64,000 bases of DNA from the NCBI GenBank assembly GCA_036362985.1, contig JAYGXS010000004.1, forward strand, positions 40,679,557 through 40,743,556, in the 5' to 3' direction. The position numbers were made by a program, and so were the translations under genes. The DNA comes from Ligula intestinalis (taxonomy: Eukaryota > Platyhelminthes > Cestoda > Diphyllobothriidea > Diphyllobothriidae). Every line of letters starts with the position of its first letter. The stretch's first letter is position 1. Shown here in pieces: positions 53,641-64,000 of the stretch. The notes beneath the pieces were generated by a model. It was given only the letters and a program-made list of their open reading frames with translations. It did not search any database and was not told where the DNA came from.

Positions 53641-56600
53641 GGAAGGCGAAAAAGGCCAGAGGCTTAAAATGAAAGTTAGTGAAGAAAAACTGTTCTCCTT
53701 GATGAACGTTCACCGACGGCTAACGGAACTCACTTGTCGCTTGACGGCATAGGTTCCAGATGTTTATGCCACAGCCCTAAACTATGATAATTAAATAGCT
53801 GGAGAAAAATACGGTTGAAAAAAGGAATTTTGGCTACTGGTTTCCTGAAAGAATTTTTTTAATACTCAAAAGAGAACTCAATTATATATTTCCGATTTTA
53901 AGGTGTTTTAATTCGCAACTTTTCGGGGTGGAACACGCTAACAGGTACCTCCGTATCATAGATATCTTATTGCTATTTTCAACTTAAATCATCACCTTTA
54001 AGTTAGGTCTAACCTTAGACCTAGGCCGGAATCTCCTTTGAATTTAGAGCAAAGCCATCTGCTCTACCGTAGTACTTATTCCGGTATTTTTGCATTTGTG
54101 ATTCCAGGCGCCTGTAGTGCAAACATAGCGACTGTTTACTCCTGTCAGTCACTACGCCCGATCCGGGTTGGTGCGGCGACAAGAGTGCGGTAAACGCTGC
54201 GTACTTCCAAAATCAATCTACACCAATCCACACCGACTTCACTGTCCCGGGTGGGGCGCCTGGTGAACGTCGTGGGACACGACGGTCAAAATGTCACCCT
54301 TTTACTGGCATCTGCCAGCTCAGAGATTCGAACAACAAGTCGGCTGACAATCCAAGCGTGTTCTCACCATTGCATTGTTGGGCTGGCGTCACGTCTCATG
54401 AGAACAGCCTCCGCTGCTTTATCCTGATTTCAAGACGGAAAAGTGCACTTTCCTGTTGCAGTTAACACAGGCGGTGACGCGGCGACTAGCAATCAATAAG
54501 CGAGCAATGATAACAGACCGGGACGCAATGCGACGGGGCAGGCGGTGCCAGCATCCGTCATGTAAGTTGCTGATGTTGATTTGAGGGATGGGGCTGCATA
54601 ACGGAAAAACAGCAAAATGCGCGCAATAAGACCACAGTCACTTAGCCGCATGCAGTCATCCACGCTCCGTTTGTCTCTCTCCCACCCTCCGCCCGTCCCC
54701 CCCCTCCCCTAGACTGCTCTATCAAACCCTACCCTTACAACCAGCCCTCGCTTATCGACCCCACCCTCATTCCCCAGACTCACTTGTCCGAAATGACGAA
54801 CACGTTCGAACTTGCTGGACTATAATTTATCGAAATTAAACGTACACTCGCCGAAATAGTCTTGTGAGCATAAAAAAACAGAAATTCCCGCCAAATGTAT
54901 CCTTGTAGGCATATATGGAGCAAATAAATTTAGTGACATTAAAAAGAAAGCAAACGAACAACTTTCCATAAACAAAATGAATTGAAAATAACATAAACCA
55001 CAGCAACGCAACTTTGTGCATGTCATTATACGAATGAATTAGTAAACAGGCGGAGCGTTACTCCCCATAGTTATGAAATAGAGAAGTAGAAGACGACTCG
55101 CATGTTCGCTTGTATTAGCAAGTTATGAAATAATGAACAAAACAAGGCCAGGGGCTTACATAACCTATCCTTACTGAGATTACTCCTCCATGCTATTACC
55201 TTTGACAAGACTGAAATATAACTGCCATTCCTCCCGGAATTCACGACTTCGTAGTCGCTAATTTCTTTTGTAAAATACGCATCTGTTTTCGGCTTTCCAC
55301 CTCAGGAATGATACTTGAGACGATAGGTTTGCCATATCCATCTCCTTGCGCTACCGAGTCATTTTTTAAATGACCTAAGAAAAGTGATATAGCTACCACA
55401 GTAGCAGAAACGCACACCTGTCTATAGTGTTCGTTGAGTTAAAACGGATATGCAACCAAGATCTTGTTTCATATTCAGCAAATGGGCGGAATGACTACAC
55501 TACTATCTGATTCATTGTAGAAAACTTTCAAACCTGGTTGTGTTGTTACGCAAGCCATCCAGCGAACAAAACCACAAAATTGAAAGATCAAGTAATTCCA
55601 ATAAATTTGACAGATTTTGACCATTCTCAAAAATGTGTATTGAACTGATGAGCAATCACAAAGCCGTCCAACACATGAAACAGTTTGGCATGCCATCTGA
55701 TATGAGCTGTTGTCGTCCCACTTCTGAGAGCATTTTATACCTGCAAAACCGAAACTTAACTATTTATGGACATCACAGCTGGACAAAAGTGCAGAGACCC
55801 CAAAGAAAGCTTAGTTGCTGGTCTTCCAATGCTTTATCAGAGACGAGGAAATTACAAATGCTTGTTGTTATGCCTTGGAAGCAACACGAGAGGATTTAGC
55901 ATTTTTGATCTGAAAATTAGTGCTGTCTTTTCTTTCGGTTGCAAATGGCATCTAAAGGCTGCGCACAGCATGAGTCACTAAGGGCTGTCAGTTTTTAAAG
56001 GTTCGGTCAGTATTCTACCAGCACATGCGTGGCCGTGGATTTGGGTCACTAGCGTCCACTAGAGCCCGCAGAAGTCAGCTAATCTTTGGAAGGTAAAATA
56101 ACTCACATGCGTTGCTTTCCCATAACATACTACTCTCTGCGTCCGGAAGTTTAAGTTCCCGCCATGACGACGTGTACCAACCAAAATAAGGCTTCCTAAA
56201 AGACCTTTTCGAAGCATTAACTGCCATACATGCGATCCCACGGGATGGAAAATTATCAGAGTCATGGGCAAATTTCAACGCATTCGACACAAACTTACCG
56301 CTGTGCAATACGCGACGGCCTCCTTGAATCTCGGTCGGCGACGTGCCAGCAGACGCTGAAACATTTCATCTCATTTTTCATAAAGTAGTCCCTCCTATTT
56401 TGAACAGAAGCGTCTGAATAAACCGTTAGATTTTTCATGAACTACGCAAGAAATAAAGCCGCATAAATTTTAAGAGGGATCTGCTTCCAAAAATGATAAT
56501 TTGCTGCCCAAGAGATTGTAATTATTTTCAGTTAATTTAGGATCCCCTGTACTCGCCTACGTGGGTAAGCAAAAAGATCTTTACTGTGTTTATTTATCAT

Positions 56601-57170
56601 TTATTTGCGGAAGCGTGACCATAAAATGCCTATCCTGCTCGGTTATTCTTCAGAGATCTGTCAATTTCCGATAGTCGACAATGCGAAGGTTTCCAATGCG
56701 ACAATCACGGAGTACGGATGGAGTGGAACAATTTCTTCCTAGATAAAAGAGCCTAAAGTAAGCCTAGCAAGCAGTGGCAGCAAGGCGTCTCTTTGGGTGT
56801 GTGTATGCTGTGGCACGCGTAGACGCGTAAACAGGCTCTGTCAGCCTCTGCGGCCACCAAGCATCAGAAAAATGACCGGCTCGGGCGGTGGCCTAATGCT
56901 GGAAGCGGGGAGAGAGAGAGGGGTCAAGAGTTCAGTGCACTTTCGTCACTACAGACAATCTGACGCGTTTGGATCTATCATGGTGCGTTACGAGGCGCAG
57001 CATTGAAGGTTGCAAACTGAAGAAATAACCGCGCGGTCAGCTCAGTCTGTGTTTTTGTTGATCGGCTGACTGGCGGACTGAGAAACTGGCTGCAATAGTT
57101 CCGTCTTACTATGGCTCTTATGCCACTCCCATAAGCTGAATTCCGAGCCACCCCAAACTTTGTTGTGGTT
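53641..57170. other. Unassigned stretch
   Basis: About 3.5 kb of largely AT-rich sequence with scattered short ORFs on both strands; none was recognised. A C-rich segment lies near 54678-54735. No splice-supported exon was identified. Confidence 0.4.
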
Positions 57171-57238
57171 CTCTTTGTTGTTGTTGTTGTTGTTGTGGTG
57201 GTGGTGGTGGTGGTGTTGGTGGTGGTGGTGGTGGTGGT
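57171..57238. repeat. (TTG)n/(TGG)n microsatellite
   Basis: TTGTTGTTG repeats change to TGGTGGTGG repeats. The minus-strand His/Thr/Asn-rich ORFs over it are artefacts. Confidence 0.95.
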
Positions 57239-58720
57239 ACACAGCGTGTGGGCCTGCACTCTCTTCACCTTCGATCTACTTGGCTTTGTCCTTCCACCGG
57301 GACAAGGTAAGCTAGTGGAACAGAGTGTGAGGTAGATATAGCGCCAGCCTGTTCTCGTTATAATCCAGTAAAAATCACTGTCCTTGCACTACCTTGTTGT
57401 AGAGCACCTGGTAGACCTCGTCGAAAACAACTATTGAATTTTCCTTGTTGGACGGGACCCGACGCGGACTACATATATACATCTAGGATCTGTCCGCCGC
57501 AGCTAATCAGCAAAGGACACATCGTCGATTTGTCTCGAGCTCTTGCCACGCTTGTGTCAAGTCTTCGGTTACCCAAGCAGCTAATCGACCGGGAGTTTGA
57601 GGCGGACAGCGCAGTGGCACAGGTAAACAGCAGCACTGAGGATTGTCACAAGTTTCCAACAGTAGCAGTTCACGCTGGCGACAAGGGAACCATGGTCCTC
57701 AATGCCTGATGCACTTCTTCCGTCGGGGCAACTAAAAAATTCGGCGTCTGCCTTCCTGTCTTTTGAAATCATCGGAGGGTTACGAAAGGCCCCGTAGATG
57801 AGCGCGCAAAGATCACCCGCCAGGTAGCTCACCTTTGGATAAAATGAACGAAATAATGAAGCACTTTTGAGTCACAGACCTTAACGTGGAGGTCCCGGAA
57901 GAGAGGAACCTAATGTATGATGACAACAACTTCCGACATATTCTTTTGGTTTTAAGATTTGTATCTTTTAGAATGAAGTTTGTGCGTGCGTTCATATTTG
58001 GCATTTTAGTCTGTTCTGAGGCCGGGGTGGTTTATCAGAACCTTTTTTTGATTATTTTCGTCGCGTAAAATATCTGCAGCTTTTGGGTACCGGTATTTTC
58101 AGTTAAATTGACTGCACGCCAGAGATCTGTATAAGATACACTGGCCTATCCTCCAGTAAACAGATTTAATATGCCCTCCGCGTTTGCTGCCAGTCAAATT
58201 ATACGAAATTAATGGTTCTGAAAGTACCGACTTGAGAAGAACTTTTAAGCAAAGTTTTGCCAGTGTTAACACCCGTCTTTTAGCGCAGTAAAGCTAGGCG
58301 TCCTTTACGTCCAAGGATTTCACTGGGACTACACTCGTGGCCAAAAAATCTCTGCTAATCAATGCATAAGGAGAAGGTCAAGCAAATCCAAATACACAAA
58401 GTAGTCAGGCGTTGACTATGGCCAGCTTTTCACCAGAAATTTAGCGTATTTTGGGGTCTGTTTCTGGCTTCCTTACTAGCGCACAACTCATCCAAATGGC
58501 TAAACGGTTGATAGAGATTTACGGCTTTGTCAAACCACCACTTGTCACAGTCCCAAATCCTGAAGTAACTCCCGTGTCTCCTCTTTGACGCCTGCAAAAT
58601 GAGACTACGAAACTTACTGAATAGGTAGCTTCTTTTCAATGGCGATCAAACTCTTCATTCTGGATTCGACCGAGCCCATCTTCCCGGCATGTCCAACCTG
58701 CTTCTTTAGCTCATCCCAAC
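57239..58720. other. Unassigned stretch upstream of CsRn1-type element
   Basis: It would be expected to hold the 5' LTR and gag of the element at 58720, but no LTR matching 61615 onward was recognised. A 91-codon ORF (57434-57709) is unassigned. Confidence 0.4.
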
Positions 58721-58833
58721 TCAGCTACCACTGGCTGGTATCACTCCACCTTTGGTATCAGAGCGCGTCGCTGCATCTCTCCCTGTTCCCTTGTCCCCAA
58801 GCAGAGCAAACTGGTTAAAACACTCCATGATTA

Positions 58834-59199
58834 ATGTTTGTGTTTCTAGCCCCGGTCGAACCTTTTTATGGCTGTGACACCCTGAATGGTGGTCACTTCT
58901 TGGCTGACACTGGCACTCAACCGAGCCTTATTTTTCCATCAGCAGCCGACCTTCGGTACCCCAACCCTAGCCCCTTCTTTTGGGTCGTCAATGCCTCGCC
59001 AATAGCCAATTTGCGCACCTGTACTTCCTCACTGGACATCAGTCTCCGACGTCTCTTCCCTTGGGTCCTGGTCGTTGCTGGCGTGCCCTCTGCTATTCTT
59101 GGTTCTGACTTTCTCACCACTTTCGATATTACAGTCGACTGCTGTCACTCTCCTTTGCGAGACAAGACTACTAAACTATCTATCAGAAGCATCCCTTAA
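58834..59199 (+). pseudogene. CsRn1-type protease
   Basis: ORF of 121 codons with GGHFLADTGTQPSLIFPSAA (catalytic D-T-G), LRRLFPWVLVVAGVPSAILG and SDFLTTFDITVDCCHSPL, the usual retropepsin fold order (DTG … ILGxDFL). The ORF ends at a stop, and RT fingers are missing downstream. Confidence 0.85.
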
Positions 59200-59279
59200 T
59201 CTGATGTGTCCCGCAAACTCTCTGTCTTGGACCCTGATCGAGAAAACCTATTTCGGCCTTTTATCAAATTTCCATCGCC

Positions 59280-59667
59280 CCGAAGGATGTTTCGAAGACG
59301 GCCGTTACCAGCCCACTTGACCTCTTTGGGTTCTTGCCATTTGGACTACACAATACCTCCCAAACCTTCGAGACGTTTGTAAATCGGGTGCTCCGGGGCT
59401 TACCTTTCGTCTATGCCTACATTGACGACCTTTTGCTGGCCAGCTCCTCATCGAGGAACACATTGTACATCTCCATATGGTGTTTGACCGCCTTCAATAG
59501 TTTGGCGTTTGCTTCAAGCCGTCAAAGTGTGTCTTTGGTGTGTCTTCTCTCGAGTTTCTTGGGTACCTGGTCGACTCTAATGGCATAATCCTCTGCCTGC
59601 CAAGGTTTTAGTCATCCGCGACTTCCTACCTCCCTCTTCCACGTCTCAGCTTCGGCATTTTCTAGGC
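59280..59667 (+). pseudogene. CsRn1-type RT, palm remnant
   Basis: Frame-switching translation gives KTAVTSPLDLFGFLPFGLHN, TSQTFETFVNRVLRGLPFVY and AYIDDLLLASSS (motif C, YIDD intact), then EEHIVHLHMVFDRLQ and CVFGVSSLEFLGYLVDSNGI. The RT region before KTAV is deleted (protease ends at 59199), so motif A is absent. Confidence 0.87.
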
Positions 59668-60327
59668 ATGGTAAACTTCTATCGCCGGTTTCTTCCGATC
59701 TGTGCTGACGTCATTCTGCCGCTTACAAATCTTCCTTCTACTCTCACGCGTTCTTTTAAGCTACCCGCAGACGCCCTTGCTGATTTTAAAACGGTGAGGG
59801 CTGCCCTGGCCGATGCCAGACTCCTGACGCACTATACGCCCGGTGCTCCCACTTCCTTCATAACTGATGCCTCCAATGTTGCAGACGGTGTAGTACTTCA
59901 ACAACACGTCACAGGTCAGTCCCAACCCTTAGCTTTCTTTTCCAAGAAGCTAACACCTGCCAAATCGCGTTACAGCACATTTGGACAGAGCATTTTGGCT
60001 GTCTCCATTGCCGTGAAACAGTTCAGGCACTTCCTAGAGGGCACAGACTTCATCGTCTTCTCTGACAATAAACCTCTTTCCTACGCATTGAAGTCACTTT
60101 CTGACAAGATGAATTCTCGGGAGCTTCGGCAAGTGGACTACATTTCACAGTTCATCTTGGACATCCGCCAACGCGGTGAGTCACCCAATGAGCTGGCTGA
60201 CGCTATGTTCAGACCATCAATTGCTCATCTGCAACTGACTCCCGGGATCGACCTGACTGCAATAACTGCCGGACAACGCTGTGTGGGTTCATCCTGTGAC
60301 GAGGACGTTTCCGTACTCCAACTCTAA
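59668..60327 (+). pseudogene. CsRn1-type RNase H
   Basis: An open frame of 219 codons: MVNFYRRFLPICADVILPLT (RT thumb connection), TSFITDASNVADGVVLQQHV (first Asp), SKKLTPAKSRYSTFGQSILA (Glu position changed to Ser-Ile), DFIVFSDNKPLSYALKSL (Asp) and LADAMFRPSI (usual ALSRPS changed). The frame is open but two family positions are altered. Confidence 0.92.
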
Positions 60328-60329
60328 GA

Positions 60330-61305
60330 ACTGCCACTGACTACAGGGAACGACATCATCCTACGTGACAGCTCTACCGCCTCTCATCGCCCATTCGTGC
60401 TGCCATGTCTTCGCCGCACTGTATTCTCCTCCCTGCCCAACCTATCTCACCCTGGAAGTCGAGCAACCGAAAAGTTGGTCTCTGATTGCTTCGTCTGGCC
60501 TGGGCTGCACAAGGACCTCAAAGCTTGAGCAGGGGCTTGCCTCACCTTTTTTAACGGGGCAAGGTTCACCGGCACCGAAAGGAACCCCTTGGCAGTTTTC
60601 CAGCTTCTGGTGCAAGATTCATTCACGTCCATCTGGACATCGTAGGCTCCCTGACTCTCTCTAACGGCGGCCGGAGGCCATTCCTCGGCCTGATGTTGAG
60701 GCTTCTACGGTGCTCAAGGCTTTCCTCAGTCGTTGGATCACTATTTTTGGTGCTTCAAAATCGCGGTCCCTAATTTGAATTTACATTTTTTCAATCACTT
60801 CTCTCCTTTTAGGCTGTGTCCACATCCACACTAACGCCTATCACGCGGCTGCCAACGGGGTGTTCGAGCGGTTTCGACGCCTGCTGAAGGCCTTCCCATG
60901 CACCGCAACCGATCCGGAGAAAAGGACGGACTATCTCCCCTGGTCTTGTTGGGCATCCGCTCCTTCCTCAAGTCGAACCTTGATTTCTCCGCCGCTGAAC
61001 TCATGTTCCACGCCACCGTCCGACTTCCTGTCGAAATGATCTCGACATCCCTTCAAAATACGATTGAGGCTCCCACCAACCTCCTGCATCACCTCCGGCA
61101 AATTGTTTCGATGCTCTCCCCGGTTCTGTCCAGGCCCTCTGTATTCTAGTCTTATCTCGAGAAATACTTGACGACATGCTCTCACGTCTTTCTACGATGT
61201 GATCGAGTTCGGCAGCCCTTGGAACCACCCTACGAGGGACCTTTCCGTGTTCTCTATGGAGGGACGAATACCTACCGCACCCAGCACGACATATGCGAGT
61301 AGGTC
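60330..61305 (+). pseudogene. CsRn1-type integrase, frameshifted
   Basis: Pieces in different frames: RPFVLPCLRRTVFSSLPNLS, HPGSRATEKLVSDCFVWPGL (zinc-binding segment), ARFIHVHLDIVGSLTLSNGG (first catalytic Asp), then after a deletion AYHAAANGVFERFRRLLKAF (Glu region) and TDYLPWSCW/LLGIRSFLKSNLDFSAAELM, LPVEMISTSLQNTIEAPTNL. The second catalytic Asp region is missing. Confidence 0.85.
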
Positions 61306-61614
61306 GTGAGCGTTGATTGGCTTAAAGCTGCTGTCCTGTACACCTCGCCGGACGAGCCCTCTGGTCTTCCACCCCCTCCTTCCCCTCCTCTTAAACCCGC
61401 TATCCCACCGTCCCACCTATTATCTCTTCCCTTCTGTCCGCAACCTCACCTTGCTACTGCACCCAGTGCAAACACTCCTGCCACTGACAAAACCAACTCC
61501 TCTTCCGTGCCTTCTGTATATAGCACCCGGAACGGACTTCGTGTATCTTTCCCTGAACGTTTTGTTACCCTCATTTTTAGACATTAACCATGCCTTCGAT
61601 CTTGCCGGGGGTAG

Positions 61615-62090
61615 AGTGGAAGCCTGCGCGCTCAGAGCTACAGCGTTGACTCATCTTATCTTTGTTCGCCAAGCCTTGTACTCTGCACGCTCTTGACCTT
61701 TTCACGCTCACTGTTGACTCGCCACGCGTACGCTCAAATATAATCGATACGCCCGTTTACTTTGCTCGGCTGCAGGCGACAGAGCAGTCATCACACAGTC
61801 AAGGCGTCCCAAAAACAACACCAACACACTTTCACGGACATACCTGACGTGCAGACACAGCTAGCAGCTGGCTCGCGACACAGCCTTTGTACAGTTGTTT
61901 GTACCCCATTGAAGCTGTTCCAGTCTATTCAGTCTTCCCTGACTTGTGATTTTGGGAACCTCCTCTTGTCGACACAACTAGCGGCAAGCTCCGTACAGTT
62001 GCTGGCAGTTGTGGGATGCGATGTGGTCCAGCCAGATAATAGACAAGGGAACGTATCCCAACATGAATAAGCTAGTGGAATAGGATAAGG
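61615..62090 (+). repeat. Possible 3' LTR of the CsRn1-type element
   Basis: Begins after a GGGGGTAGAG polypurine-like stretch; TGGAAGCCTGCGCGCTCAGA, GCTACAGCGTTGACTCATC. The downstream limit is uncertain, because no 5' LTR was recognised to compare. ORFs within it are not considered genes. Confidence 0.45.
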
Positions 62091-63780
62091 CGTGGAAGGC
62101 CATAGGGTCAGGGAGAATTTACTAAGATAGGAACAAGCGTAGTATGTAAGCAATAGAAGAAGTGAATTCCAGACGACTACAGTCCAGAGTCGCATTACGG
62201 CAAGTCGATCACCGGGTCTGGAGATCTGCAACCGAACAGGGAGTCGTCGGCTCTGGATGTGAATGAGCGTAAACAAATCGTCCGCATCTCGGGCACTGGT
62301 ATAACCTTTAGAAGTCATTGGCTAGTGAGACCAGACCGCCTTGAGAAAGCTAGACAGGGAGTGACCTTGTCCCCGCGGCGTCTGAGACAAGCATGCCTGA
62401 GAATAAGGGGTAGCTACACAGTCATGGGTTGTATAACCGTTAATACCGTAAATGCGACCCTTTATGGATGACATAAGCTAAAAGAGATGGTTTAAGATAA
62501 AGTCTTCCTGCATTTCACCTGTGAGATTCCGAAGGCGAGCATGCACCGTTCTTTCTTCTGCATTAATTGTCCAATGTCAGAATTCGCGCGAAAGACGTGC
62601 TGCTAGGACGCGATTTGGCGTCACAACGACAATTCGACCGTCGCATTCAACCGTTGTCCTATAAGGTGGGTTCAGCAGCAAAGTTGCACATTCTGAAACA
62701 GACCCTTTTTTGTATCCATCCAACTCTTTCCTCCTCTACCCACCAGCTTCTAATAGCAAAAGAAGATCAATCCAACGAGAGGCGGATTTGAACGTAATGG
62801 CTCGCAAAATTAAACAGACTGTCTATGTATGCCGCACACAACCTGGCTCATGTATCAATAATGGCAGCATTGAATTATATCCCATGCTGGCGGTACTGGC
62901 TTAAAGCTAGTACCTGCCCCATCGGTATGGCAGTTAATAAAGCTTTTTTATATCACTGACTGCCCGTTGGTCGCTTGCGAAGTTTACGCGGTTAGTCCAC
63001 AGTAACTGATAAAATTTAACTAAAAGGGACATCGCAACTTTTGAACTGAGGCTGAAAAGGTTGTAAGGATTCCTTGTAGGGCCTTCGAAAAGATCTTTTG
63101 TATCCAAACCACTTATAACACATTTTAATTCGATTGGATTACTAATAATCTTCCAGTTTTTTGAACGCCGGCCATCGAGACAGTAGGGATTGGATGATGA
63201 CATTGATCTACAGTGGGGTTCTCCAAAGGCCACCGTATACAACAACCGCCTAAGTCAGTATATTAAGCAAAATGGCTTTTCAAATTAACTACGGGAATAA
63301 TAACTGATTTACAAATTTTAAATAGGGTTTATTTTACAATTTTCAAACCTTCCTCACTCTTTCGACTGTATTCTAGATAGAGCTAGCGGTACTTCTAGCA
63401 AATGTACCCTAATGACAGTGCCCGAGGTTATGGCGCACTCTTCCGACATAAACGCACTCGCCGTTGGTCCGGCGGGGGGTTAGCGATAGTATTAAAGCCT
63501 ACTTCGGTGTCCTCGCCCGAGGATCGTGTACTCGCCCCAACTTACCCGCGTAATTTTTTTTATTAAATGGAATTATTGTGATCTAATTTGCTCTCTGACA
63601 TCCCCCACCCACCCACCCCCTCCCCTCAAATCACGTGCCCATGAGCCTGAGGGGCGTGCTTCGCACGCGCATCGAATGCGTCACAAAGCCCCGCTCTCGC
63701 GCGCGTAGGTGGTGGGGTTAGCTTTCAGCTGGCGATAATGATAGACCCCTTATCTGCGCATGTCTCAGACCTGTTTACGA
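62091..63780. other. Unassigned stretch
   Basis: Only short ORFs. A pyrimidine-rich segment lies near 63601-63630. No gene or repeat recognised. Confidence 0.4.
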
Positions 63781-63900
63781 TTACCTATGACTAAAGATTC
63801 CCGACGGAATCCGAAACGTCAGGAAAATAAAGTTCTTGTTCCAGTGATCGCTTTTTCTTCGGATAGTCTCTTTAGTTGTCCCAGGAAAATCACAGCCAAA
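63781..63900 (+). repeat. Solitary PLE terminal repeat
   Basis: ACTAAAGATTCCCGACGGAA then TCCGAAACGTCAGGAAAATA and AAGTTCTTGTTCCAGTGATC, the conserved end segment of PLE copies here. The stem GATTCC/GGAATC is intact, but the core reads CTAAAGA instead of CTGANGA. There is no adjacent PLE coding sequence before the window ends. Confidence 0.72.
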
Positions 63901-64000
63901 GGGCACACTTCTGCGGTGTGATCTTAAGGCAGACCGATGCTCCCCACTACAACTTACCAACACCATGTCTGATTAGATCAAGTATGGCAGTGGTCGGGGT

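Larger units (their letters stand above)
58725..61600 (+). mobile_element. CsRn1-type Ty3/Gypsy retrotransposon, decayed pol
   Basis: The end of gag shows TGWYHSTFGIRARRCISPCS (58728-58790), a degraded form of the CHCC zinc finger typical of the CsRn1 clade; the first Cys is lost. The following regions are protease, a deletion, RT, RNase H and an integrase broken by many frameshifts. The C-terminus SVDWLKAAVLYTSPDEPSGL, a proline tail and the TRNGLRVSFPERF motif (about 61306-61587) match the C-terminal end of CsRn1-like pol. A possible 3' LTR starts near 61615, after a purine-rich GGGGGTAGAG. No 5' LTR was found. Confidence 0.9.

Noticed and set aside
56978..57268. His- and Thr-rich ORFs
   Set aside because: Produced by the (TTG)n/(TGG)n microsatellite on the opposite strand.
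57434..57709. 91-codon ORF as possible gag of the CsRn1-type element
   Set aside because: It lies over 1 kb upstream of the recognised gag zinc-finger remnant and shows no gag feature.

Overview
The window is eukaryotic (metazoan) DNA: sparse coding sequence, introns with GT/AG junctions, and a dense layer of decayed transposable elements. The mix of several Penelope-like element (PLE) lineages carrying GIY-YIG domains and hammerhead-like motifs, a CsRn1-type Ty3/Gypsy element, a second Gypsy element with LTRs, tRNA-derived SINEs and hAT/mariner derivatives suggests a flatworm, quite possibly a large-genome tapeworm. That assignment is inference from element types. No search could be run.

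Only one host gene is well supported. Three plus-strand exons (5464-5657, 7412-7492, 12039-13073) join in phase into the C-terminal part of a BAH-domain chromatin protein of the BAHD1/BAHCC1 type. The last exon completes the BAH domain and then runs on for about 310 residues of Q/P/S/T/A-rich sequence, well past the point where, as I recall it, vertebrate BAHD1 ends. Upstream exons were not found and may lie outside the window.

Region by region: 0.8-1.3 kb holds a mariner-type MITE with TA target duplication. 1.3-2.9 kb holds a PLE fragment, an inverted pair of PLE terminal repeats and a composite repeat. 3.2-3.9 kb holds two direct repeats. 4.9-13.1 kb is a GIY-YIG fragment followed by the BAH gene. 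14.5-14.9 kb is an inverted SINE pair. 16.4-17.2 and 46.5-47.2 kb are two internally deleted mariner copies. 18.4-25.1 kb carries a long GAT microsatellite and three PLEs. 28.9-35.8 kb carries two PLEs (the second is the most complete), SINEs, a ~450 bp repeat family and an hAT derivative with target duplication. 38.9-43.6 kb is a full-length but dead Ty3/Gypsy element with 340 bp LTRs and a 5 bp target duplication, inserted into a member of the ~450 bp family. 45-49.5 kb has PLE and mariner copies. 50.5 kb is an assembly gap beside (AGG)n. 51.3-51.9 kb has an ORF with 45-residue repeats ending in a hammerhead-like motif. 58.7-61.6 kb is a decayed CsRn1-type Gypsy pol. 63.8 kb is a solitary PLE terminal repeat.

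Apart from the BAH gene there is no sign of genes working together. The main biological interest is the PLE population: at least four lineages, recurrent hammerhead-like motifs, and several copies whose truncated 5' ends are joined to inverted pieces of themselves. Every retroelement ORF examined in detail carries stops, frameshifts, truncation or changed catalytic residues.
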